A stretch of 22,906 nt of DNA from DASPXK01 sp035637315 (lineage in GTDB: Bacteria; Chloroflexota; UBA6077; JACCZL01). Below the pieces are notes generated by a model. That model was not told where the DNA came from. It made no database searches and was given only the letters and a program-made list of their open reading frames with translations. The stretch spans positions 1-22,906 of the forward strand of contig DASPXK010000240.1 in the NCBI GenBank assembly GCA_035637315.1, in the 5' to 3' direction. Position numbers and translations under genes: made by a program. Below are positions 1 through 7,916 of this stretch, in pieces. Each line of letters starts with the position of its first letter. The first letter of the stretch is position 1.

Positions 1-194
1 AGCTCAGCCTTGAACGCCGCGGTGAGCTGGCCGAACACCGCCGGCGAGGGGATCCTCTGCCCGCGATGCAGGAGGAAGCCGATCACCCCGCCCTCACTCT
101 GCAAGCGCGGGACGTAGGCGTTCAGGTACAGGCGATCGACGCACTCGACGGTCAGCGTGACATGATCTTTGATAAGCTCAGCGACGTTGGGCAT
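1..194 (-). CDS. Conserved uncharacterised protein, N-terminal fragment cut by window edge
   Basis: The frame reads leftward off the window edge, so only about 64 N-terminal residues are visible. The start at 194 is preferred because a GGAG lies 6 nt upstream; an in-frame ATG at 206 would add four residues (MEPA) but has no good ribosome binding site. The visible protein begins MPNVAELIKDHVTL and continues with LYLNAYVPRLQ and RIPSPAVFGQLTAAF. From memory this resembles the N-terminus of a widespread family of long uncharacterised bacterial proteins with an LYLNGYVP-like motif, but this could not be checked. No function can be assigned. A strong GC hairpin lies just upstream at 241-273. Confidence 0.5.
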   Translation of the reverse strand, partial: MPNVAELIKDHVTLTVECVDRLYLNAYVPRLQSEGGVIGFLLHRGQRIPSPAVFGQLTAAFKAE

Positions 195-390
195 GGCCGG
201 CTCCATTGCTTGCGAGGCGTGGAACCCATCCTACCCAACCGCGCCCCGGGCGACCATCTAGTCCCCGGGGCGCTGGTTCACTCGTCGGTTTGAGGCGAAG
301 CTTCGTTAGTTCCTCGCATTGCCACTCGCTCACGAACTTGCATCCCGCTTGACGCAGCTCGGCGGCTACCTCCGCCTCTGACCTAGCCAT
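178..390 (-). CDS. Hypothetical 70-residue protein (doubtful)
   Basis: A small frame beginning MARSEAEVAAELRQAGC. It is not recognised. In its favour, a near-perfect Shine-Dalgarno (GGAGGA) lies 5 nt upstream of the ATG, and the first ~33 residues have a believable composition with helix-forming acidic and basic residues and two cysteines. Against it, the C-terminal half is low-complexity Arg/Gly/Pro, is encoded across a GC hairpin (241-273), and overlaps the start of the next minus-strand gene. It could be a genuine small protein, a leader peptide for the downstream gene, or the remnant of a longer gene after a frameshift. Confidence 0.3.
   Translation of the reverse strand: MARSEAEVAAELRQAGCKFVSEWQCEELTKLRLKPTSEPAPRGLDGRPGRGWVGWVPRLASNGAGHAQRR
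241..273. other. GC-rich perfect hairpin
   Basis: GCGCCCCGGG at 241-250 pairs perfectly with 264-273 around a 13-nt loop. It lies 47 nt upstream of the preferred start of the truncated minus-strand gene. No T-tract follows on either strand, so it is not a standard intrinsic terminator. It could be an attenuator-like leader structure. Confidence 0.45.
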
Positions 391-575
391 TGGTGTCCTC
401 CGTACGGTGCCCCCGATCGCGGCGCGTCACGTTGGGTGAAGAACGGATACCGCCGCCCGCAGAGTAACGAGACCGCCGAGTTGCGTCAAGAGCCGGACGC
501 CCGAAGCGACGGCGCCTTGCACAAAGCCGCGGGGGCGGCGAGCGCGAGATCGCCGATAGCCACTGGCCGATCGCT

Positions 576-581
576 CATAAT
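576..581 (+). promoter_or_regulatory. Possible -10 element for the oxidase gene
   Basis: CATAAT matches the sigma70 -10 consensus at 5 of 6 positions in otherwise GC-rich DNA and lies 21 nt before the ATG at 603. No convincing -35 hexamer was found at the right distance, so the call is weak. The rest of 391-602 shows nothing recognisable. Confidence 0.25.
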
Positions 582-602
582 GGCGGACGGGAGTGGTGGC
601 GG

Positions 603-1820
603 ATGGCTCAGCGCTGGTACGACGTGGTGGTGGTCGGCGGAGGCATCATCGGCCTGGCGACGGCTATGGAGCTGCTCAAACGGCGACCTGAGCGACGCCT
701 GGCGGTGCTCGAGAAGGAGCCTGACATCGGGCGCCATCAGACCGGCCACAACAGCGGGGTGATCCACTCTGGGATCTACTACGCGCCGGGCTCGCTCAAG
801 GCCCGTTTGTGCGTGGAGGGTAGCCGGGCGGTGACCGAGTTCTGCGACGAGCACGGGATTGCCTACGAGCGGTGCGGCAAGGTGGTCGTCGCGACCGAGG
901 AGAGCGAGCTGCCCCGGCTCGAGGAGCTGTACCAGCGCGGCCAGGCCAACGGAGTGCCCGGGCTGGAGCTGGTGGGTCCTGAGCGGCTGCGTGAGCTGGA
1001 GCCCCACGCGCGCGCCATCAAGGCGATCCACTCACCCTGGACCGGCATCGTCGACTGGAGCCGAGTCGCCAAAGCCTTCGCCGACCGGGTGCGCAAGGAC
1101 GGCGGCGAGATCCTGACCAGCCACGAGGTGACGGCGATCGCACGCAAGGGGGACTGGGTCCTGCTCAAGACGCCATTCGACGTGCTGCCCTGTAAGTTCC
1201 TGGTCACTTGCGGCGGACTCCACTCAGACCGCCTGGCGATGATGACCCGCGCCCCGCGCAACCCCCGGATCGTGCCGTTTCGGGGTGACTACTACGTCCT
1301 CCGCCCTGAGCGCCGCTACCTCACCCGCAACATGATCTACCCGGTCCCCGATCCCGCCTTCCCCTTCCTCGGGGTCCACTTCACGCGACGGATGGACGGC
1401 GAGGTCTGGTTGGGGCCGAACGCGGTGCTCGCCTTCGCCCGTGAGGGCTATGGACGCCTGGACGTGAATCTCCGCGACGACGTGGAGACCTTCACCTATC
1501 CGGGCTTCTGGGCGCTGGCGCGCAAGTACTGGCAGATGGGGCTGGACGAGCTAGTCCGCGATTACTTCAAGCCGGCCTTCGTCCGAGCGCTCCAGCGCTA
1601 CGTGCCAGAACTCGAGGCGGAGGACTGCCTGCCCGGGCCGTCTGGCGTGCGGGCCCAGGCGCTGTCCGAGGACGGCACGCTGGTCGACGACTTCATCGTC
1701 CAGACCTCCGACCGGATCATCCATGTCCGCAACGCCCCGTCGCCAGCCGCCACCTCCTCGCTGGCGATCGCTCGGATGATCGCCGACACAGCCGAACGCG
1801 CCTTCGCGAACGCTACCTAA
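603..1820 (+). CDS. lhgO: L-2-hydroxyglutarate oxidase
   Basis: FAD-dependent oxidase of the DAO/LhgO family that converts L-2-hydroxyglutarate to 2-oxoglutarate, in E. coli feeding electrons to the membrane quinone pool. The 405 residues match the usual family length. The N-terminus has the Rossmann FAD motif (VVVVGGGIIGLATA, residues 8-21), and then GHNSGVIHSGIYY (48-60), which is highly characteristic of LhgO. GPSGVRAQ and the C-terminal HVRNAPSPAATSSLAIA segment are also typical. ATG 603 has GGGAG about 10 nt upstream. No csiD, gabDTP or other 2-hydroxyglutarate gene is nearby, so here it probably acts as a stand-alone metabolite-repair enzyme (inference). The stop codon lies inside the palindromic repeat at 1815-1915. 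Confidence 0.93.
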   Translation: MAQRWYDVVVVGGGIIGLATAMELLKRRPERRLAVLEKEPDIGRHQTGHNSGVIHSGIYYAPGSLKARLCVEGSRAVTEFCDEHGIAYERCGKVVVATEESELPRLEELYQRGQANGVPGLELVGPERLRELEPHARAIKAIHSPWTGIVDWSRVAKAFADRVRKDGGEILTSHEVTAIARKGDWVLLKTPFDVLPCKFLVTCGGLHSDRLAMMTRAPRNPRIVPFRGDYYVLRPERRYLTRNMIYPVPDPAFPFLGVHFTRRMDGEVWLGPNAVLAFAREGYGRLDVNLRDDVETFTYPGFWALARKYWQMGLDELVRDYFKPAFVRALQRYVPELEAEDCLPGPSGVRAQALSEDGTLVDDFIVQTSDRIIHVRNAPSPAATSSLAIARMIADTAERAFANAT

Positions 1821-1915
1821 CCCCCAGCCCCCTTCCCTAAAGGCCCCTAAAGGGAAGGGGGAGACTCTGCAATAAGCTCCCCCTTCCCTTTAGGGAAGGG
1901 GGCTGGGGGTTAGGT
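1815..1915. repeat. Nested palindromic intergenic repeat (CCCCCTTCCC type)
   Basis: Two superimposed inverted repeats fill the gap between lhgO and the next gene. The outer arms (1815-1842 and 1888-1915) are perfect 28-bp reverse complements beginning ACCTAACCCCCAGCC. The inner arms (1845-1863 and 1877-1895) are perfect 19-bp partners around a 13-nt loop. The arms share the word TTCCCTAAAG or its complement, so the element can fold in two alternative ways. The TAA stop of lhgO (1818-1820) lies in the left arm. The right arm ends 6 nt before the next ATG and may supply its only Shine-Dalgarno-like AGG. It resembles interspersed REP-like repeats; copy number in the genome is unknown. Confidence 0.9.
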
Positions 1916-1921
1916 AAGCGC

Positions 1922-2974
1922 ATGAGCGCCCGACACACCCGTCCGCTCGAATTCGAGGCCGAGGTGATCGGCGGGCTGGAGGCGTTTGCCGCGGCGGAGC
2001 TGGCGGCGATGGGCGCCACCCTCAGCCACACGGCCAGGGGCTCGCTCCGGTTTCGCTTCGACGGCTCCTGGCGGCGACTGCTCCCCCTCCGCACCGTGGT
2101 CGCCGTGCACGTCGTCGCGGCCAGCGGGCTGCCGCGGCCGGGCGCGCTACTCGACGATGGGCGGTTCCAGCGGCTGGGCTCGACGATCGACCGGATCCGG
2201 GCGCTCTTCCCAGCCGGTTCGTTCACCAGCTTTCGGCTGAGCGCCGCGGGATCGGACTCGTCCGTGTTTCGTCGTTTCCGCGATCGCTTGTCCGGGGCGA
2301 CCGGCCTGCGGGACGTCCGGGAGGGCGGTGATCTGCTGCTCTGCTTCAAGCGGGCTCCGATCGGTGGAGCGTTCGAACTGACGGCCCGCCTCTCGCCTCG
2401 GCCCCTTTCGGCACGCGCCTGGCGCGTCTGCAACCTGCCGGGCGCGCTCAACGCGACCGTCGCTTCGGTAATGGCGGCTCTCAGTCAACCGAGCGCCTCG
2501 GACGTTTACCTCAATCTGGCCTGCGGCTCGGGCACGCTGCTCGTCGAGCGGGCCGCGCTCGCCCCGGCTGGGCGACTGGTCGGCTGCGACGCTGACGCCT
2601 CCGCGTTGGCCTGCGCCGCCCAGAACGTCGCAGCGGCCGGGTTAGACAACGTCGAGCTCGAGCGCTGGGATATCTCCGCGATCCCGCTGCCTCAGGGCTC
2701 GGTGGACGCGCTGGCCGTGGACCTGCCCTTTGGCCAGCTAGTCGGCTCACACCGCCATAACGAGCGGCTCTATCCCCTCGCGCTGGCCGAAGCGGCTCGG
2801 ATCGCCAGGCCGGGCGCACGCCTGGTGGCCGTCACGCAGCAGGGCAATCTCTTCGAGCGCTGCTTGCAGCCTGCGCGCGAGACCTGGACGCTGGAGAGCC
2901 AGCTTCGTGTAGACCTGCCCGCGAGTGCCGGAACGCTAAAGCCGCGCATCTACGTGCTGAAGCGGCGGGGTTAG
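1922..2974 (+). CDS. THUMP/Trm14-like RNA (guanine-N2) methyltransferase
   Basis: Predicted SAM-dependent RNA methyltransferase of 350 residues. The N-terminal ~165 residues have the layout of the RlmL/TrmN group: a ferredoxin-like start (FEAEVIGGLEAFAAAEL) followed by a THUMP-like region. The C-terminal Rossmann fold has motif I LACGSGT (199-205), the acidic motif II GCDAD (221-225) and the catalytic motif DLPFGQ (267-272). DLPFG-type motif IV is typical of the tRNA m2G6/m2G10 enzymes (Trm14, TrmN, Trm11) rather than of the NPPYG of m6A enzymes. The likely substrate is therefore a tRNA guanosine, but 23S rRNA cannot be excluded. The ribosome binding site is weak, with AGG from the repeat immediately upstream. 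GC content and codon use look like the neighbours. Confidence 0.78.
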   Translation: MSARHTRPLEFEAEVIGGLEAFAAAELAAMGATLSHTARGSLRFRFDGSWRRLLPLRTVVAVHVVAASGLPRPGALLDDGRFQRLGSTIDRIRALFPAGSFTSFRLSAAGSDSSVFRRFRDRLSGATGLRDVREGGDLLLCFKRAPIGGAFELTARLSPRPLSARAWRVCNLPGALNATVASVMAALSQPSASDVYLNLACGSGTLLVERAALAPAGRLVGCDADASALACAAQNVAAAGLDNVELERWDISAIPLPQGSVDALAVDLPFGQLVGSHRHNERLYPLALAEAARIARPGARLVAVTQQGNLFERCLQPARETWTLESQLRVDLPASAGTLKPRIYVLKRRG

Positions 2975-3013
2975 GCGGGCGGCGGCCGTGAGCCCGTTGC
3001 TCTTAGCCAGGGA

Positions 3014-3042
3014 TAGAAAGAGGCCAGCCTTTCTGCTATAGA
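3014..3042 (+). promoter_or_regulatory. Possible sigma70-type promoter for the large cyclase gene
   Basis: TAGAAA (3014-3019) and TATAGA (3037-3042) are 17 nt apart in a locally AT-richer patch of an 87-nt intergenic region. Both hexamers match consensus at 4 of 6 positions. The leader would be very short, with GGAG at 3049-3052 before ATG 3062. The hexamers overlap an imperfect hairpin (AGAAAG 3015-3020 with CTTTCT 3029-3034). Confidence 0.3.
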
Positions 3043-3061
3043 TGCCCTGGAGCCTGGCGCA

Positions 3062-6000
3062 ATGCGGTGCTCGAGCTGCGGGTTCGACAATCCGGACGAG
3101 ACGAAGTTCTGCGGCGAGTGCGCCGCTTCGCTTACGAGCGGCTGCCCGGCCTGTGGATTTGAGAACCCGGCCGGCTTCAAGTTCTGCGGCCAATGCGCTG
3201 CGCCGCTGACCCGGCGAGCTGCAGCCGCTCAACAGACACTGGTCAGGCGACAGCCACGACCGCCAGAACTGGTGCGTGTCGGGGACCAACTGGCTGGCCC
3301 GGCGGCGGCCGAAGCCGAGCGTCGCCAGTTAACGGTCATGTTCTGCGATCTGGTCGGCTCGACAGCGCTCTCCGAACGCCTCGACCCTGAGGAGCTGCGG
3401 GACCTGCTGCGCGCCTACCAGGACGCTTGCGCTCGAGTGATCGATCGATTCGACGGATATATCGCCAAGTACCTCGGGGATGGGCTGCTGGTCTACTTCG
3501 GCTACCCGGAAGCCCGCGAGGATGCCGCGGATCGTGCCGTGCGCGCAGGGTTGGGGATCGTGGAGGAAATGGCGCGGCTCGATGCCAATCTCGGGGGAGC
3601 GAAGGGTGTCAGCTTGGCTGTGCGGATCGGGATTCACAGCGGACTCGTCGTCGTCGGCGAGATGGGAGCTGGGCAACAGCGCGAATCCTCGGCGATCGTG
3701 GGCGAGGCTCCGAACGTGGCCGCCCGGCTGCAGGGCCTAGCCGAGCCCAACTCGGTCGTCATCAGCGGCGCTATCTACAGCCTGATCGCAGGATTCTTCA
3801 CCTGCCAGCCGCTGGGCTCCCAGACACTCAAAGGGCTCTCCCACCCGCTGGAGGCGTACCGGGTGCTGGGCGAAAGCGGGACCCGTAGTCGCCTCGAGAT
3901 GGCCCGTGGCAAGGGGCTCACCCCGCTGGTGGGCAGAGGGCAGGAGGTAGAGCTGCTCCTGGACCGATGGGAGCGGGTTCGAGACGGTTCCGGGCAGGTG
4001 GTGCTCCTCAATGGGGAGGCGGGTATCGGAAAATCACGCCTCGTCTGGGAGCTGAACGCACGTGTCGCGAACGAGCCTCACGCATGGTTGGAGTGCCGCT
4101 GCTCACCTTACCACCAGAATAGCGCTCTGTACCCCGTGATCGACGTGCTGCAGCGCGTACTGCGGTTCAGCCGCGACGACTCTCCCCAGGCGAAGCTTGG
4201 CAAGCTGGAGGCCACCCTGCGGCGGTACGGCCTCTCCCTGTCCGACCAGGCGCCGCTGTTCGCGTCCATGCTGTCGCTGCCTCTTGACGGGCGCTACTCG
4301 CCCCCGGATTTGCCCCCCGAGAAGCAGAAACAGAAGACGTTGGAAGCCTTGCTATTCCTGTTGCTGAAGATGGCGCGGGAGCGGCCGTTGCTGTTCGCGG
4401 TCGAGGACCTGCACTGGGCCGATCCGTCGACCATCGAGTTGCTCGATCTCCTCATTGACCAGGTGCCCACGGCCCCTATCCTGGCGCTGCTCACCTTCCG
4501 CCCGGATTTCAGTCCCCCCTGGGGGTTGCGTGGGCATTTCACCTACCTGACCCTGAGTCGCTTGCCGCGCAAGCAGGCCCAGGTGATGGTTGAGCGCGTC
4601 GCCGGCGACGAGGTGCTGCCCCCCGCGGTTCTGCAGCAGGTCGCGACCAGGACCGACGGCGTCCCCCTCTTCGTTGAAGAGCTGACCAAGATGTTGCTGG
4701 AGTCGGGCCTACTCGAAGGGCAGACCAGTCGCGATGCGCTCAGCGGGCCGCTGCCGCAGCTTGCGATACCCATCACTCTCCAGGACTCGCTGTTGGCGCG
4801 CCTGGATCGGCTGGGAACGGCCAAGGAAGTCGCCCAGTGGGGCGCCACCCTGGGGCGCGAGTTTAGCTACGAGCTGCTGCAGGTCGTCTCGGCGCTCGAT
4901 GAGGAGACGTTGCAGCGTCAGCTGGCGCGGCTGGTGGAGGCTGAGCTCCTCTACCAGCGCGGCGTACCGCCGCATGCGACCTACCTCTTCAAGCACGCCC
5001 TCGTGCAGGAGACAGGGTACGAGTCGCTGCTCAAGAGCAAGCGGCAGCAGTACCACCAGCTAATCGCGCAGGCGCTGGCCGAACAGTTTCCTCAGGTCGC
5101 GGAGACCGAACCCGAGCTGCTGGCCCACCACTACACGGAGGCTGGCCTCAAGGCGCAGGCTATCGATTACTGGCAGCGCGCGGGCCAGCGCGCGATCGAA
5201 CGGTCGGCCAACGCCGAAGCGAACGCCCACCTCACCAGAGGGCTGGAGGTGCTGAAGGGCCTTCCGGACGCCCCCGAGCGCCTCCAACAAGAGCTGGAGC
5301 TGCAGACCACCCTCGGGCTGGTGCTGATGCCAATCAAGGGCTACGGCTCCTCGGAAGTGGAGGCCGTCTACAAGCGCGCGCTGGAGCTCTGCCGGCGGAT
5401 CGGCAAGTCCCCCCACCTCTTCTCCGTGCTACGGGGACTGTGGGAGTTCTACGACCTGCGCGGAGACATCCCAACAGCGCGCGAGCTGGCCGAGGAGCTG
5501 CTGCGTCTGGCGTCCAGCGTGAACGACGCGGGTCTGCAGGTGGTCGCCCACAACGCGCTGGGAGAGACGCTGGTATGGCCCGGCGAGCTCGCCCTTGCGC
5601 GGGAGCACCTGGAGCAGGGGATTGCCCTCTACGATCCGCGCCAGCATCGTGCGCTGGCGTTTCGGCATGGTGGATACGACTCCGGCGTGGTCTGCCGGAG
5701 CTGGGCCGCTCACACACTCTGGTACCTGGGCTACCCGGACCAGGCCCTGACGCGGTGCCACGAGGCGCTCGCCCTGGCCCGCGAGCTGTCTCACCCGCAC
5801 ACCCTCATCTTCGCCTTGAGCCATGCTGCGGTGCTCCATCAGTCGCGCCGGGAGGCACAGGCTGCCCAGGACCGGGCCGAGGCCGCGATCGGCCTCGCGA
5901 GCGAGCAAGGGTTCGCCTTCTGGGTGGCGTTCACGACGATCACGCGGGGCTGGGCGCTGGCCGAGCAGGGTCAGGCAGAGGAGGGCATCGCCCAGATCCG

Positions 6001-6454
6001 ACGGGGCCTGGTCGGCTACCAGGCTGGCGGGGCAGAGCTGGAGGTCCCGCTCTGGCTCGGGCTGTTGGCCGGGGCCTGCGGTAAGGTGGGGCAAATCGAG
6101 GAGGGGCTCGCCGCCCTAGCCGAAGGACTGGCCGTCGCCAACAAGAACGGAACCAGTTTCTACAACCCGGAGCTCCATCGGCTCAGGGGCGAGCTGCTGC
6201 TCAGCCGGACTGAGCCAGACGAGTCTCAGGCCGAATTCTGCTTTCACCAGGCGATCGACTTGGCCCGTCGGCAGCAGGCAAAGTCGCTCGAGCTGCGCGC
6301 CGCGACGAGTCTGGGACGCCTCTGGCAGAGACAGGGCAGACGGTCGGAAGCGCACGAGATGGTGGCAGACGCGTACGGCTGGTTCACCGAGGGGTCCGAC
6401 ACCGCTGACCTGAAAGCCGCAAGTGCCTTGATCGAAAAAAGAGGTGTAACATGA
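3062..6454 (+). CDS. Double zinc-ribbon class III nucleotidyl cyclase with AAA ATPase and TPR domains
   Basis: A 1130-residue multidomain signalling protein, probably cytosolic as no membrane segment is apparent. Residues 3-45 form two zinc ribbons with CxxC pairs (C3/C6, C17/C20, C28/C31, C42/C45). Residues ~88-270 are a class III adenylate/guanylate cyclase domain with metal aspartates in FCDLVGST (D96) and KYLGDG (D140), a lysine at the adenine-selecting position (K136), and the transition-state residues of NVAAR (N218, R222). Residues ~285-560 are an AAA/STAND-like ATPase with Walker A GEAGIGKS (318-325) and Walker B LLFAVEDLHWAD (443-454). The remaining ~450 residues look like degenerate TPR helices. 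Proteins with this order are common in Chloroflexota, Actinobacteria and rhizobia, usually as unassigned regulators. The catalytic residues appear intact, so cAMP synthesis controlled by the ATPase/TPR sensor is plausible (inference). The next gene follows after 63 nt. Confidence 0.9.
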   Translation: MRCSSCGFDNPDETKFCGECAASLTSGCPACGFENPAGFKFCGQCAAPLTRRAAAAQQTLVRRQPRPPELVRVGDQLAGPAAAEAERRQLTVMFCDLVGSTALSERLDPEELRDLLRAYQDACARVIDRFDGYIAKYLGDGLLVYFGYPEAREDAADRAVRAGLGIVEEMARLDANLGGAKGVSLAVRIGIHSGLVVVGEMGAGQQRESSAIVGEAPNVAARLQGLAEPNSVVISGAIYSLIAGFFTCQPLGSQTLKGLSHPLEAYRVLGESGTRSRLEMARGKGLTPLVGRGQEVELLLDRWERVRDGSGQVVLLNGEAGIGKSRLVWELNARVANEPHAWLECRCSPYHQNSALYPVIDVLQRVLRFSRDDSPQAKLGKLEATLRRYGLSLSDQAPLFASMLSLPLDGRYSPPDLPPEKQKQKTLEALLFLLLKMARERPLLFAVEDLHWADPSTIELLDLLIDQVPTAPILALLTFRPDFSPPWGLRGHFTYLTLSRLPRKQAQVMVERVAGDEVLPPAVLQQVATRTDGVPLFVEELTKMLLESGLLEGQTSRDALSGPLPQLAIPITLQDSLLARLDRLGTAKEVAQWGATLGREFSYELLQVVSALDEETLQRQLARLVEAELLYQRGVPPHATYLFKHALVQETGYESLLKSKRQQYHQLIAQALAEQFPQVAETEPELLAHHYTEAGLKAQAIDYWQRAGQRAIERSANAEANAHLTRGLEVLKGLPDAPERLQQELELQTTLGLVLMPIKGYGSSEVEAVYKRALELCRRIGKSPHLFSVLRGLWEFYDLRGDIPTARELAEELLRLASSVNDAGLQVVAHNALGETLVWPGELALAREHLEQGIALYDPRQHRALAFRHGGYDSGVVCRSWAAHTLWYLGYPDQALTRCHEALALARELSHPHTLIFALSHAAVLHQSRREAQAAQDRAEAAIGLASEQGFAFWVAFTTITRGWALAEQGQAEEGIAQIRRGLVGYQAGGAELEVPLWLGLLAGACGKVGQIEEGLAALAEGLAVANKNGTSFYNPELHRLRGELLLSRTEPDESQAEFCFHQAIDLARRQQAKSLELRAATSLGRLWQRQGRRSEAHEMVADAYGWFTEGSDTADLKAASALIEKRGVT

Positions 6455-6517
6455 AAGGGCCAGGCCAGCGCCGGCCTTGGCCAGAGCGAATACTCGTGAC
6501 CGTGTTGGGATGAGGCC

Positions 6518-7885
6518 ATGACCGCTTTCAACGATCTGCCGCGAGAGTTGGTCCAGGAGTTCGAGGCCGCCCTTCGGGGCGAGCTGCTTCGCCCGGGCGA
6601 CGAGGGTTACGACAGCGTCCGCAAGGTCTGGAACGGGATGATCGACCATCGACCTGCGCTGATCGTTCGCTGCGCCGGGGTCGCCGATGTCATCGCGGCC
6701 GTCAAGTTTGCACCTCAGCGTAATCTGCTGGTTTCGGTGCGTGGTGGTGGCCACAATATCGCAGGCAAGGCCGTGTGTGACGGCGGCCTGATGATCGACC
6801 TGTCGCCGATGAAGGGGATTCACGTCGATCCCGTTGGGCGCACCGCCCGCGCCGAGGGCGGCGTCACCCTGGGCGAACTGGATCACGAGACCCAGGCCTT
6901 TGGCCTCGCGACGACTGTCGGCATCGTCCCGACCACCGGCATTGCGGGGCTCACGCTTGGTGGCGGCGTCGGCCGGATCGGTCGAAAGTATGGCCTCGCG
7001 TGCGACAACCTGCTCTCCGTCGATCTCGTCACCGCGGACGGCCGGTTTCTGCGCGCCAGCATTAGCGAGAACGCCGACCTGTTCTGGGGCGTGCGGGGCG
7101 GGGGCGGGAACTTCGGCATCGTCACTTCCTTCGAATACCGGCTCCATCCGGTCGGCCCCGTCGTACTCGGCGGGCCGATAATGTACCCCCTGCAGAAGGC
7201 TAGGGAAGGCCTCAAGCTCTACACCGAGCTCACGCGCGCGGCCCCCGACGAGCTTGCCGCTGACGCCCTGCTCGTGACCGCGCCAGATGGCGAGCGCATC
7301 CTGGCGATTGCGGTCTGTTACATCGGCCCGATCGAGCACGGCCGGCGCATCCTGGAACCGCTGCGGAAGTTCGGGCCGCCGGTGTCTGACCAGATCGGAC
7401 CGATCGCCTACGCGCAGCTCCAGGCTTCGGGAGAGGCCTTCTTTCCGACGGGCCTCCACTACTACTGGAAGACGCACTTTCTGACGAACATCAGTGCCGA
7501 GGCGATCGACGCCGTCGTGGCCCACTTCAGCACGGTCCCCTCACCCCGGTCTGTGGTGGGCTTTCAGCAGTACGGCGGGGCGATCAGCCGTGTGGGCCGG
7601 GCCGAGACGGCCTTCTGGCACCGCGACGCGCAGTACGACTTCCTCCCCGTCTCGATCTGGTCAGACCCCGCTGAATCGAGCCGGCAGATTCAATGGATCC
7701 GGCAGCTGTGGGACCTGATGCAGCCCTTTGCGAGAGGCGTGTATGTCAACAACCTGGGGGAAGAAGGCGAAGACCAGGTCCGAGTTGCCTACGGCGACAA
7801 CTACGACCGGCTCGTCGCGTTGAAGACCAAGTACGACCCGACGAATTTCTTCCGCCTAAACTCGAACATCAGGCCGACTGGTTAA
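6518..7885 (+). CDS. FAD-linked oxidoreductase, berberine-bridge-enzyme type
   Basis: A 455-residue VAO/PCMH-family flavoprotein. The FAD_binding_4 domain occupies the N-terminal half, with SVRGGGHNIAG (73-83) carrying the histidine (H79) that binds FAD covalently in this family, followed by GIAGLTLGGGVG (141-152). The BBE C-terminal signature is NFFRLNSNI near the end. The second covalent site, the cysteine of GxCPTVG in bicovalent members, is replaced by valine (V137 in GIVPTTG), so a monocovalent flavin is expected. Such enzymes oxidise sugars, alkaloids or secondary metabolites with O2; the substrate is unknown here. No Tat or Sec signal is present. A GGGATGAGG stretch precedes the ATG. 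The spacer after the cyclase gene holds a GGCC-rich hairpin (6458-6482). Converges on the S9 peptidase gene with a 31-nt gap. Confidence 0.88.
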   Translation: MTAFNDLPRELVQEFEAALRGELLRPGDEGYDSVRKVWNGMIDHRPALIVRCAGVADVIAAVKFAPQRNLLVSVRGGGHNIAGKAVCDGGLMIDLSPMKGIHVDPVGRTARAEGGVTLGELDHETQAFGLATTVGIVPTTGIAGLTLGGGVGRIGRKYGLACDNLLSVDLVTADGRFLRASISENADLFWGVRGGGGNFGIVTSFEYRLHPVGPVVLGGPIMYPLQKAREGLKLYTELTRAAPDELAADALLVTAPDGERILAIAVCYIGPIEHGRRILEPLRKFGPPVSDQIGPIAYAQLQASGEAFFPTGLHYYWKTHFLTNISAEAIDAVVAHFSTVPSPRSVVGFQQYGGAISRVGRAETAFWHRDAQYDFLPVSIWSDPAESSRQIQWIRQLWDLMQPFARGVYVNNLGEEGEDQVRVAYGDNYDRLVALKTKYDPTNFFRLNSNIRPTG

Positions 7886-7916
7886 GCACAGCGGTGGCTC
7901 GCCGCGCACGAAGCGC

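Noticed and set aside
6116..7525. 469-codon antisense frame over the cyclase end and FAD-oxidase gene
   Set aside because: Composition is unnatural, no domain is visible, and it crosses two well-supported genes.
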